DNA of 64,000 bases, from NCBI RefSeq assembly GCF_954871325.1, contig NC_088776.1, positions 18,848,052-18,912,051 of the forward strand, read 5' to 3'. Position 1 is the stretch's first letter, and every line of letters begins with the position of its first letter. Below the pieces are notes generated by a model. That model was given only the letters and a program-made list of their open reading frames with translations, did not search any database and was not told the DNA's origin. Positions 11,518 through 22,422 of this stretch are shown here, piece by piece. The stretch comes from Gordionus sp. m RMFG-2023 (Eukaryota; Nematomorpha; Gordioida; Chordodea; Parachordodidae). A program made the translations under genes and the position numbers.

Positions 11518-12040
11518 TTACCTGTTTACTTACAGAGTATCCCATAAAATTATAACATCACCTATCTATTTGGAAATCATAACTATATATTTCTCCCGCA
11601 TAAAGTTTAATAAAATTCAAAATACTTGAAATAATTTTATTAATTATTTAAGTAAAAATTAATAGTTCATAATATAGATTATGTGGCAATTGATACTATA
11701 TGTTAAAAATTTTATCGTTGGTGATCAAACGTAAGTTATTAATTTATATATATATATTACTTAGTATAAATTAGAGGATATTGAATATGTTTAGAGGATA
11801 TTGAATATGTTTAGAGGATATGGTAATGATTAAGCACAAGTTTAAATTATTTTTATTTCAATGCAATCACATACATAATGGAAATAAGACTATGATCATA
11901 TGTTACATTTTTGAATTTTTTCTAACATGAATTCATTTAGAGAATTTTGAAATAAAGTAGATCACCTCAAAAGGAATAAATTTCCCTTAGTTGAACCTAA
12001 ACCTTAATTCTATTCATCATGTTGTTAAAAATACATCTGC
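11518..12040. other. AT-rich spacer with a 20-bp tandem repeat
   Basis: AGAGGATATTGAATATGTTT is repeated about two and a half times at 11773-11822. Nothing else is recognised. Confidence 0.6.
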
Positions 12041-12043
12041 ATT

Positions 12044-12878
12044 AGGCTGTGTCCAAAATCTAAAAATATAAATAAATGAGGAAAAAAATACCATAAGCTA
12101 TTTTTAATGCAAAAATAAAATAGTGATCTAAATCATTTTTCATCAGGTCTGTGTCCAAAATCTAAAAAATATAAATAAATAAATTTTGAAGAAAAAAATA
12201 ACATAAGCTATTTTTAATGTAAAAATAAAAAAGTGCCATATATCATTTTTCGTCATTTATAAAAATTAAATTTTTTTAAAAAAATAATAAAAATTAATAA
12301 ATTCAAATAAAAATTTATTTATTGGGAAATTTTTATGAAAAAATTAATAAGTATTATTAGTTTATATATTTCAAAGAAATATAAAAATAAATAGGAAGGA
12401 ATTATGAAGATCTTAGTTGTTAGTATGTAATATTAAGATAAAAAGATTCATTTACCAATTAAATTTTAATAAAACCTTAATATCCATTTTTATAAATTTA
12501 CTAACTCAAAAAATTATAGCCATTTATATTATAAATATATTTTTTAGTGTCAGAAAATAGTTTTATGGAATACATAAGAATGCACAGGAACTTCCCTTGC
12601 AAAAATGATTTAAAATTCAGAGATTTTGTAGAAAATCGGAAAATTTGGGAGGAAATCGAAAACATATATCCAATATATATTCCAAATATCTATGCCCATT
12701 TCTATGTTCAGCCCTATCTTCAAATATTATATAATAAATAACTAATAATTGAATCATATCAAGCATTTTGTATATTTTAATTTTTATAAAACTTGGATGT
12801 GTCCAAAATGTTTTGTTATTAATTTGAAAAAATTTATAAATTTTAAGGATTTTTTCAAAACATTTTAGACACAGCCTC
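12044..12878. mobile_element. MITE-like element, possibly PIF/Harbinger-related
   Basis: The ends read AGGCTGTGTCCAAAAT on the left and ATTTTAGACACAGCCT on the right. The left end is duplicated in tandem (second copy near 12149). The element contains a MADF-like reading frame at 12547-12741, and MADF/Myb-like accessory proteins accompany PIF/Harbinger transposases. A three-base target duplication (TTA on the left, TCA on the right) is imperfect. The superfamily is an inference. Confidence 0.45.
12547..12741 (+). pseudogene. MADF-domain-like fragment
   Basis: The open frame begins just after TTTTTAG, a possible splice acceptor; its first ATG is at 12565. It reads FMEYIRMHRNFPC, DLKFRDFVENRKIWEEI, then ends in a hydrophobic Tyr-rich tail. 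The order 'hydrophobic-E-x-I-R-x-H-x-x-x-P/C ... FRD...N...W..I' matches the first two helices of the MADF DNA-binding domain. About 40 of the usual ~85 residues are recognisable; the C-terminal part is unlike the family. It is probably a decayed or exon-sized piece of a transposon protein. Confidence 0.4.
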
Positions 12879-13320
12879 ATCTATAAAAATTTATTTTTTT
12901 AAAAAAATAATATTAAATTAATAAATTTGAATAAAATTTTTTATAAATTCATTTATTTTGATAATTTTTATGATAATAATAAGTAATATTAATGTTATTT
13001 TTCGTATTTTATTCTCATTTTTTGGATATGTTTTTTTTCGTTTTTTTTGTAAAAAAAACAATCTAAGATTCCGGACATGTTTTATTTGCTAAAATTTATA
13101 AATTTTGGGTTTTATTTTAAAACATTTTGGCAACTAATTTATTTCGATTGTTCTTTTCAAAAAATGGAAATGTTACTATGATTCCCTCAACAAAAAAAAT
13201 AATAGCTATGGAAATTCAAAATCTATATCAATGATGTTATAAAGGCACTTATAATTATGTAAGCAAAATATAATTTTTAATGTAAATCATATATAAATAA
13301 ATAATATATATTAAGATAAT
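12879..13320. other. AT-rich spacer, nothing recognised
   Basis: Runs of T and A with no open frame or repeat structure beyond low complexity. Confidence 0.5.
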
Positions 13321-13325
13321 ATAAT

Positions 13326-13577
13326 TGTTGCATTATTCAAATATTATTATTTATTACTATATAATTTTTAGTATTTGTCATAATCTAATTTTATTTTATA
13401 AACGGCGTAACCTTACTTTTTTATATTATTTTACTTTTTTGTATTTCGTTTTATATTCTAATTTATATTTTAGAAAATGTATTTATACCTTAAGAAAAGA
13501 AAAAGAAATTAGTTAATAAAATATATTTTTACTGACTCGAACCTCGCGCAATATCGTTAAGAACCTTATTCTTTTCA
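13326..13577 (+). repeat. 5' LTR of the short LTR element
   Basis: Begins TGTTGCATTATTC and ends TTATTCTTTTCA. The same length as the right copy, with only a handful of differences, mostly near the 3' end. Confidence 0.85.
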
Positions 13578-13595
13578 TGGTGCCCTCTGGGTGGT
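13578..13595 (+). promoter_or_regulatory. Primer-binding site of the short LTR element
   Basis: TGGTGCCCTCTGGGTGG directly abuts the LTR. TGG is the complement of a tRNA CCA end. The first seven bases equal those of the gypsy element's site (TGGTGCC). Confidence 0.65.
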
Positions 13596-13608
13596 GGACT
13601 AGAAAAAG

Positions 13609-13860
13609 ATGACTACCTATTATGACTCTACCTTGTGCTTAACCTATGGAGATGACTACCTATTATGACTCTACCTTGTGCTTAACCTATGGAGATGACT
13701 ACCTATTATGACTACCTTATCTATTGTGACTACCTAATCTACTGAGATGACTATCTAACCTATGGAGACTGCTTAACCTATGGAGATGACTACCTATTAT
13801 TACCTTATTTATTGTGACTGCCTAATCTATTGATATGACCAATGTCTAATCTATGGAGAT
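13609..13860 (+). repeat. Tandem repeat inside the short LTR element
   Basis: A 43-bp unit containing GACTACCTATTATGACTC and CTTAACCTATGGAGAT is repeated exactly twice, then in shortened variants. Confidence 0.75.
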
Positions 13861-15254
13861 GACCAAGAATCAAACCTTAGCACGTTCTTTCATGCAAAAA
13901 GCTTCTTTCTTCATGGTGTCCCGGCTCTGGATGTTGGACTGGAATATAATAGCCAGCACCTAACCTAATGTGGCAACCTAGAAAGAACCTTAATGAAAGT
14001 TGGACGTTAGGTTATGAATTCTATATTGTGAGACCAATGATGATTACTTATTATTCTAATTCACGTAAGAAGAAAAGTTATTATATTAAGATTTTATGCC
14101 AGGATAAAGGCATGTTATAAATTTTTAAAATCATTAAAATGTAAAATCATAATAGATATTTGAACACACAAAAAGCCTTTAAAAATTATTTATAATTTCT
14201 TAGTGAAATATTGATACTAAAATGTAAAATCATAATGGATATAGACCACACAAAAAGCCTTTAAAAAAATTATTTACTTAAATTATAGTGAAATATTGAT
14301 ATTTTTTTGATTTCTTGAATGATGACCAATTGTTGTAAATTAACTAAACCTAAAGATGAAATGATGACCAATTGTTGTAAATTAACAAACCTAAAGATGA
14401 ATTCTTAGATATAATTAAAAATAAACCATTAAAAATCCTTAACAAGAAGATAAAATTTTAATTTTAAATATATTAAAATGTAATTAAAACATATGAATTA
14501 AAAGGGATTGATTCTTATAAGTAATACTTAATATGATAAAAATGTTTTTGAAATAAAGCTTTTGAAGACAAAAAGTTATGTAAAAATTAAACATCATTAT
14601 TTTAGAAAAATATTGTGTGAAATTTAAATTTTTTTAAGAGAGGGAAATGTGCATAATATTTGCATATTTTAACCTCGGAGATTGAAAATAATTAAAAATA
14701 AATTAAATATTAAAACGCTACTAATTAAATATTAAAACTCTACTTATAAAAAAATGTAAAACGCAAAAAATATAAAACGCATAAAACGCTAAAAGTATAA
14801 AACGCTAAAAGTATAAAACGCTATGATTAACTTAACACCTAAAAAATAATATAATAATTTATCGTTCCTTATTCTGGATTAAAATTTTATTTCTTATTCC
14901 ATAAATTATCATTCCTTATTACATATTTTATTGTTCCAAAATTCAAAATTTTATTCGTGCATATTATTCATACATTTGATTTGATCAACTATTCCAAATT
15001 ATATATTCCGATTTATTCCAAATTCTAATATTCGACTGGATTAATTATAAAAAATGATAATAACAATTGAGCACTATCAAACAAGCTATGATTAATGGAG
15101 ATAATTTACGATATGTATATCAAGATTGTGATTAAACAAACCAAAGTGCAAAATCGAATTAATCAAACCAACGATTGGGACAAGCCAAAATGATAAACCA
15201 CTTGGACAACAAACTCTCATGACTTCTCCGATGAAATTATCAGAAGAGGGAGAA

Positions 15255-15506
15255 TGTTGCATTATTCAAATATTATTATTTATTACTATAAAATTTTTAG
15301 TATTTGTCATAATCTAATTTTATTTTATAAACGGCGTAACCTTACTTTTTTATATTATTTTACTTTTTTGTATTTCGTTTTATATTCTAATTTATATTTT
15401 AGAAAATGTATTTATACCTTAAGAAAAGAAAAAGAAATTAGTTAATAAAATATATTTTTACTGACTCGAACCTCGCGCAATATCGTTAGTCTCCTTATTC
15501 TTTGCA
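15255..15506 (+). repeat. 3' LTR of the short LTR element
   Basis: Preceded by the purine tract AGAAGAGGGAGAA and followed by ATAAT, the target duplication. Ends TTATTCTTTGCA. Confidence 0.85.
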
Positions 15507-15511
15507 ATAAT

Positions 15512-16258
15512 AATTAGTTATACTGTAACAATATTTAATGTCTTGCATTGTTCAAGAAATTTAGGTTCAATCAACTAGTTTTGGTCTTTTTTACAATTGT
15601 TTATCTAATTATTTATGTCAAAAAGTATAAGATAAATTATACCATTTAATATTATGTTAGAAATTGATAAATTAAAATATATCATGTTTTATATTCTTAA
15701 GTTTATACATATTAATTTGAATAATAAATATATAAATTAAACAAATTTTATTAAATTTAATATATTATTAATATAATAGCTAAAATCTGGAATGATAAGG
15801 GTCGAAAATACAGATATCTAAATAAAATTTAGAGAATAAAAATGATAATAAAATGTACTATCATACCAAGTGATGTACTTAATGGTTGTATGTGTTCATT
15901 ATATAAGCAAAGCAGAGAAATAGAAGATTATTATTCAGATGATTCTTGGATTTGTATAAAGGCATTTGCAGGTATGGTACTAAATATGAGATATGTGTAA
16001 AAAAAACTTATATTATTTTAATTAAACTTTTGAGAAAATATTCATTGGTTTTTTAAAATTAAATAGGACTTGTTAACTTTTAAAGAATGATTATAAATCA
16101 AAGCCCCTTTCACTTTAAAAAGAATATATAGAAATTTTACTCATTTTAAAAAATATAAACTAACCATACAACATATATTTATTCTCGTTCTTATATATAT
16201 AAATCATATTCCTATTCATGATTTTAGTGGTGATGTCTAAATTTGCATCTAATGTATA
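15512..16258. other. AT-rich stretch with one short unexplained frame
   Basis: An ATG at 15842 opens 53 codons (CTIIPSDVLNGCMCSLYKQ, then DDSWICIKAFAGMVLNM). The composition looks protein-like, with several Cys, but I do not recognise it. It may be an exon or gene relic. Confidence 0.3.
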
Positions 16259-16520
16259 AATAAATATTAACCATTTATATACAGATGATTTTGTGAATGA
16301 CATAGCGAAAACATCGGAAAATTATAATATAGACCAAATTATGCAATATATAAATTTGGTCTATATTTAGTACAATATTTTTAGTTTTCCGATTGTATAC
16401 ATTATGTTATACTACGTCATGTCATCGCTACGTCATGTCATCGCTACGTCATGTCATCGCTACGTCATGTCATCGCTACGTCATGTCATCGATACGTCAT
16501 GTCATCGCATAATATTTATT
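16259..16520. repeat. Hairpin plus 16-bp minisatellite
   Basis: A stem-loop (ATCGGAAAA ... ATAGACCAAATT / AATTTGGTCTATATT ... TTTTCCGAT, 16310-16393) is followed by exactly six tandem copies of CTACGTCATGTCATCG (16412-16507; one copy has a single change). Outer bases are also inverted (AATAAATATTAA / TTATTTATATATT), so the whole may be one small foldback element. Confidence 0.7.
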
Positions 16521-16544
16521 TATATATTTTTAATAATTGTTTTT

Positions 16545-16735
16545 AACGTAAATAAAATTTTTAAAAAAACTGGATAAAAAAATACAAGTATATACTTGTT
16601 TTTTTAAGTATAATTTTTTTTAAAAAAAAACTGGACAAAAAAAACTGGATAAAAAAATACAAGTATATACCTGTTTTTTTAAGTATAATTTTTAAAAAAA
16701 AAAACTGGATAAAAAAAGGTTATATAGCAAAATAA
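16545..16735 (+). repeat. Short tandem repeat with palindromic core
   Basis: AAAACTGGATAAAAAAATAC followed by the palindrome AAGTATATACTT occurs twice, with a third partial copy of the ACTGGATAAAA part. Confidence 0.65.
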
Positions 16736-16739
16736 ACCA

Positions 16740-17330
16740 ACAAAAAAATATACTCTAACCCACATTTTCAGTCATGATATTCAAAAGTATATGATATTCA
16801 AAAGTATTCAAGTTTTTTAGATTAATCATCCATTTTTCTTCTTTATTAATAATATATATTTATTTTTCTCGAATTAATAGCTTAGATATACAAAAGTTTA
16901 ATAGAACAAATGGGTCACACATAAAATTTTAATTACAATGTTATATGCAGATTTGAATTAAAATATATTATGTTCAAGTAAAATTAGAACTAATAGGTCA
17001 CACATGAAATTTTAATTATAGTGTTGTGCAGATTTGAAGTAAATTATAATAAATATTATACTAAAAATTATAAATGTTATTTTTATACTTTCTTACAATT
17101 TAGATTACATCTGTTTGATTGCTAGAGAGTTGAACCTAATATTGACTCCTCTAGACGTTCAGTGCATTATTACTTTTTATATTTTTATTTTAGAAAGATA
17201 CTGTTTTAACCCCACTTATTAATTGTACAAATTTTGATTTATCTGTCGTTGCTAAACAAAGAAACAGATGGTTGCAATTATCACGAAACCCAACAAATCT
17301 ACCAACTATACAAAATAAAGTTAGTCAACA
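16740..17330. other. AT-rich spacer with a short duplication
   Basis: GGGTCACACAT(A/G)AAATTTTAATTA occurs twice (about 16911 and 16996) as part of a diverged duplication. No gene is recognised. Confidence 0.5.
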
Positions 17331-18947
17331 CTCTTTTTTTTCTTTTCCTTCTTATTCCTCTTCCTTCTTTTTCCCTTCCCTTTTCTTTTCCTTTTTGTTT
17401 AACATTTACTTTTATCTTTTCCTTTTCTTTCCCTTTCCCCCTTTCTTTCTTTCTCCTTTATCCTTACCTTTTCTTTCCCTTCCCTTTCAATTTTACCCTT
17501 TTCCTTTGCCATTTTATTTCCCTTTTTTCATTTTTCTTTCCCCTTCTTCTTTTCTTTCCCTATCCGTTCTCTTTCCCATTTCCTTTACCGTTTTCTTTCC
17601 CTATTCTTTTTTCTGTTTTACCTAATCGTTTTTATCTTTATTTTTGTCTTTTTTTTCTTCTTTTCTTTACCTTTCCCCTTTTCTTTTTCTTCATTCTCCT
17701 TTTCGTTGTCCTTTTTCTTTTCCTTCTCTTTTCGTTTTCCTATTTTCCTTCTCGTTCCCCTATCTTTACCTTTTATGTTTCCTTTCTCTTTCCTTTTTAA
17801 TTTTCTTTCCATATTTCATTTTCTTTCTATATTCCTTCCTTACCATTTTAATTTCTCGCTTATTATCTTCTCCCTTCTTTTCTCTTTTCCTTTCCCTTTC
17901 TTTTTTCCTTTCCATATCATTTTTCTTTCCATTTACCTTTTTTCATTTCTTCTTTTCTTTTATTTCCCTTTTACTTTTCTCTTTACATTACATATTTCTT
18001 TCCCTTTTTCTTTTCCTTTCGCTTCGCCTTTCCCCTTTTCTTCTTTCCTTTTCTTTTCCTTACTCCCTATTTTTCCTTTACATTTTTCTTTACCTTTCCA
18101 TTTTAATTTCCTTTCCATATTTCTTTCTCTTTTCTATCTTTTTCCTTTTAATTTCTCTTATTACTTTCCCCTTTCTTCTCTTTTCCTTCTTTTTCCTTTT
18201 AATTTCTCTTATTACTTTCCCCTTTCTTCTCTTTTCCTTTTCCTTTCCCTTCACTTTTCTCTTTTCCTAAATTTCCTTTTTAATCTTCTTTATTACCTTC
18301 CTCTTTCTTCTCTTATCCTTTTCTTTCCCTTTACCCTCTACTCTTTTTAATTTTCTTTCCATATTCCTTTTCCATTCTATATTTTTTTCCTTTCCATATT
18401 TTTTTCCTTTCCATATTTTTTTCCTTTCCATATTTTTTTCCTTTCCATATTTTTTTCCTTTCCATATTTTTTTCCTTTCCATATTTTTTTCCTTTCCATA
18501 TTTTTTTCCTTTCCATATTTTTTTCCTTTCCATATTTTTTTCCTTTCCATATTTTTTTCCTTTCCATATTTTTTTCCTTTCCATATTTTTTTCCTTTCCA
18601 TATTTTTTTCCTTTCCATATTTTTTTCCTTTCCATATTTTTTTCCTTTCCATATTCCTTTTCCTTTCCATTCTTTTTACTTTCCATACTCATTTCCCTTT
18701 TCATTTCTCCTTTATAACCTTCCCCTTTCTTCTCTTTTCCTTTCTTTTCCATTTCATTTTTCCTTTTTCTTTCCCTTTTCCTTTTTCTTTCACTTTACTT
18801 TTTTTCTTTTTCTTTACCCTTTTCTTCCCCTTTTTCATTCCCTTTTCCTGTTACCTTGCTCTTTTCTTTTACATATTCCCTTCTTTCACTTTTTTTTCTC
18901 CTTTTTTTCTTTACCTTTCCCTTCTGATTTTTTCCTCTTGCCCTTAA
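17331..18947 (+). repeat. Polypyrimidine tract, ~1.6 kb
   Basis: Almost pure C/T on this strand (TTTTCCTTTCC, CCCTTTTC words). It includes the 17-bp minisatellite at 18377-18655. The long frames through it on both strands (Phe/Ser/Leu-rich one way, Lys/Glu/Met-rich the other) are low-complexity artefacts and not genes. Confidence 0.9.
18377..18655 (+). repeat. 17-bp minisatellite, about 16 copies
   Basis: The unit CCATATTTTTTTCCTTT is repeated with almost no variation. Homogeneity this high inside a variable tract points to recent slippage or unequal exchange. Confidence 0.9.
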
Positions 18948-19208
18948 AAATTGTAAATCTCGCTTTATCTTATAAAATTTTTAAAGCAAATTGGAAATAT
19001 ATTAATAGATGCTAGGAATTAAGCACTCGTATTCAAATTAAGTACCTATTTCCCTCATTTTTAACGATTTTTTGAAAAACTCAATTTAAATACAATAATT
19101 TACTTCCTTAGCATCCAATAATATTAATTTTAAATTTACTAAAATTCTAGGATATATAAGCAAAATTCCAAATTTTTTCTATGTTTTTAGCTATTTGGAA
19201 AGGAACCC

Positions 19209-19925
19209 CCTTTCGGCCCTTCATTTCTGTCACTTTTCCCTTTCTTTCCTTCTTTCCCTTTCCATTTATCTTTCTAATTTCGCTTTTCTTTTATATTTTC
19301 CTTCTCCTATTTTCCCCATTTTCATTGCCCTATTTTTTTCCACCTTCCTTCTTTCCCATTTTATTTCCCATCCCCCCCTTCTTCCCCTTTTCTTTTCCCT
19401 TTTTTTATTTCTTTCCCTTATCCTCTCCCCTTTCCTTTCCTTTACTCTTTAATTTTCCTTTTCCTTTTCGTCCCCTTTTCTTACTCTTTCCCTTCTCCTT
19501 TCATTTTTTCATCCCCTTTTTCATTCACTTCTTTCCTGATCCTTTTTCTTTTCCTTCTCATTTTTCTTTTCCTTCTCATTTTTCGTTCTTTTTTCTCTCT
19601 ATTTTTTTCCTTTATCTTTCTTTTTTTCTTTCTCTTTCCTATTTCTTTCTCTTTCCTATTTCCTCCCTCCCTCTTTCTTTTTTCGTTCCCCTTTCCTTTC
19701 TCCTTTTCTCTCCATTTACCTTTCCCTTTTTTTCCCCCTTATCTTTTTCTTTTCCCATTCCTTTCCCTTTCCCATTCTTTTCACTTCTCCTGTTTATTTC
19801 TATTTCTTTTCTTTCTATTTCTATTTCCTTTCCTTCTTTCCTTTTCTTTCCTTCCTCTTTCCCTTTTCCTTTCCTTTCTTTTCCTTTTCTTTCCTTCTTT
19901 TCCCTTTCTTCCTTCCTATCTCGTC
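19209..19925 (+). repeat. Second polypyrimidine tract, ~0.7 kb
   Basis: The same composition and polarity as the 17.3-18.9 kb tract, separated from it by about 260 bp of ordinary AT-rich sequence. Ends in CTATCTCGTC. Confidence 0.85.
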
Positions 19926-20217
19926 ATTAGAGTTTTCATGCTAAGAACTAACTGATCATTGCAATAAAAATATTCTATGACTAGTCTTTTAAATATACAT
20001 GTTAAACAATATGACTTAGCATGAAGAATTATTTTTTATTATTTTTTGACAAAATTATTTAATTTGTGTTATTCATATAAGAATAAAATATAGGGTAATC
20101 ACCCGTTAAAAGTCCGATCAAAAAGGCAAAAGTTCGATTGTCGTGTCATTTAAAAAAGGTAAATTCACATTTAAAAACGGAAAATCGTTATTTTTTTAAA
20201 TATTTTTTAAAAAAATC

Positions 20218-20592
20218 TATTCTTAAGGATCCTACCTTGTAGAAAGCTTTCCAAAATGGTTCTCCTCAATATTCGTTTGTATTCGTGTATATAATTATTA
20301 TATTTCATAGTGTTAGTTAATATTTGTATAATTTTTATTTCTCATTGTTCCTGTTCAATAAAATTAGGTACTGAAAATAAACGCATTTATATATGGCAAT
20401 ACATAAATTAATATTATTTTTTTTAATATACCGTCCCATACCTACATGATATTTTTGTTCAAACAAATATATCTCACGATTTGTGATTCATCGCTTTGTT
20501 ATTCACCACTATTTGTGATTCATAGTCATTCCTGATTCCTCGTCATTTGTTATTCTCAGGCCATACTTCCCCCGGTCGAAATCGGAATAGGG
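20218..20592 (-). repeat. Right arm of the 12-kb inverted repeat
   Basis: The reverse complement of 8605-9005 with the same landmarks (TCTATTCTTAAGGATCCTA, AGAAAGCTTTCC, CATTGTTCCTGTTC, ACTTCCCCC, TAGGGCGCAGCCCTA). Divergence is substantial, with many substitutions and small gaps. Confidence 0.65.
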
Positions 20593-20599
20593 CGCAGCC

Positions 20600-21546
20600 C
20601 TAGTTATTAAAATAGGTCTATAATAAATGTATTAAATAATTTTTTACAGCAATATTTTAGCCCTATTTAATCAAAAAATTTAATATTTAACATCTCTTGC
20701 CAACTCGCTACCCCCCTTAAAGAATTTGTAACAAATACCCCCCCCCCCGCTCATGTAGACTCTATCGCGATTCCTAAAACCATAGTCTCTTATGGAGTTC
20801 CAGCTTTCATAATCGAGGGATTTAAAAGATGATAGTCATACGATGTCATATATTAGCAATAAAAAAGTGCTATTTTTTTTATTGCTCATACGCCATAACG
20901 AATCGATAAAATGGACAGATATTTGGATAAAATCTTGCCTCAAAAATTTATTTTCAAAGAAAGAAAATGAAGTCCAGGCAAAATTATTTATATTTTTAAC
21001 ATATAAACTAAATTTTTAGCAATTATCATCAGATATTAAACACAATTAATAATCTCCAGGCTTAATTCAAGCAATGCTGATATAAATATTTTAAAACTGA
21101 CATCAGAACATGGTGATCACAAACAATGCTGCTGACGAAATTTATTTTTTATAATATATCATTAATTCCCACATTATTTGTAAAAATAATCATTGTAGTA
21201 TAATATTTTATCTTGTAAAATAATTGATGATAATTTCTAGCCCTATTTAATATGTTCTTAATATACTTATTTTATTCAAGTTTTTATAGATAAAAATATA
21301 ATTCCTATATCTTTTGTACTATGACCAATTAGAACTGTACCTATAAAATATTGTTTAATCCATTGGTTCATTGTTGTTTTTCAGATCATTGTATCTTATC
21401 TGTCCTGAAATTTGTTTTTTTTATCAATCTGTAAATTTAGGCTAATTTTTTAAGAAAATGATGAGCATTAATTGTTATTTTGTGTATCTGTTAAAATATA
21501 ATGTATCAGATGCTAACATGATTATTGGTTCATCTCAGTCAACATA
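20600..21546. other. AT-rich spacer, nothing recognised
   Basis: Contains an 11-C run at 20738-20748. No coding or repeat structure was recognised. Confidence 0.5.
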
Positions 21547-22422
21547 ATTGCAAGTAGAGGTGGGCGCGGGCCTAATTTTTTATTCACGGCCCGCCCACTC
21601 ACGGTGGTAATAAAAAAATATCACGTCCATTCACGCTTAACACTAAAAAAATTTTCGACCAGCCTGCTCACGACAAGCAATATTTTGATTCACGCCCGTC
21701 ACGCCCGAAAATTCACGGTGTTTTTAAATTTTTCAAAACTATTGCTATAATTTTACCCTTTTTTGAATTCATTCTATTTATTTCTCTAATTTTATAATCC
21801 ATATTAATAACAAAAAATAAATACAATCTATAAATCGAAATTTATTTGGAAAAAGAAGAATGTCCATCTTTTTTTATTTCAATTGTGTACGCCTTTCCTC
21901 TAGTATGAGAATAGCTACAGAAAATAACCTTTCACTAGACGCCGAACTTGCAGCTGATAAATTTTACAATTTTCTCAAAAAAGGAAATGAATATTCCTGC
22001 TTCCAAAACTTCAAAATATTGTCTTGTTATTTATCTTATAGAATCTTTTAAGTTCATCCTCACAGCTTTCATCGGTGATGTTGATGCTTCATCAGAATCA
22101 TCTAGAAATATAAGGTCTTTATGAGTGTAGGATGAATTAGGAAAGTGATAGTTGGTATTGATCATTAGAATATACGGTTTTGTTAGGAAAGTTATAAATG
22201 GTAGTTGGCATCGACTTATGCATATCATCTAATTTTATATCATTTAGCATTTTTAAGATTGTTTTAAATATATCATTTTCTTCTTTTATTAAAAACTTAA
22301 GTCTTTTGAAATTCTGATCTAGAATTAAGCCTACCTTATGTAGTGGCTGTATAATAATCTTTTAAAATAAATCTTGTTCTGTATTTTAAGGTTTTGATTA
22401 TTATTGTATCACGCTTAGAAGG

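Larger units (their letters stand above)
13326..15506 (+). mobile_element. Short non-autonomous LTR retroelement (TRIM/LARD type)
   Basis: Two direct 252-bp LTRs (13326-13577 and 15255-15506) begin TG and end CA and are about 98% identical, so the copy is fairly young. The 5-bp target duplication ATAAT flanks it exactly (13321-13325, 15507-15511). A primer-binding site TGGTGCCCTCTGGG follows the left LTR and a purine tract AGAAGAGGGAGAA precedes the right one. The 1.68-kb interior has no Gag or Pol frame and consists largely of tandem repeats. Its last part (about 14750-15060) matches the 3' internal region of the Ty3/gypsy element at 23.2-29.7 kb, which suggests that family mobilises it. It looks structurally whole but non-coding. 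Confidence 0.85.

Noticed and set aside
10727-11545. Open frame of 272 codons through the purine tract, minus strand
   Set aside because: Composed almost wholly of Phe, Ser, Pro and Leu from CT-rich low-complexity DNA; the opposite strand and other frames are also open. No domain.
13326-13516. Identical 63-codon frames in the two repeats at 13.3 and 15.25 kb
   Set aside because: They lie within the two LTRs and owe their identity to the LTR duplication, not to being paralogous genes.
13536-13550. B-box-like GGTTCGAGTC on the minus strand of the short LTR
   Set aside because: No A box at a suitable distance; a single 10-base match is expected by chance.
17234-18752. Several 100-214-codon frames on both strands in the pyrimidine tract
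   Set aside because: Low-complexity artefacts; the Lys/Glu/Met repeat frame merely mirrors the 17-bp minisatellite.
8605-20592. A Polinton/Maverick with long inverted ends
   Set aside because: Long inverted ends and a 12-kb span fit superficially, but no polymerase, integrase, capsid or packaging gene is present in the interior.
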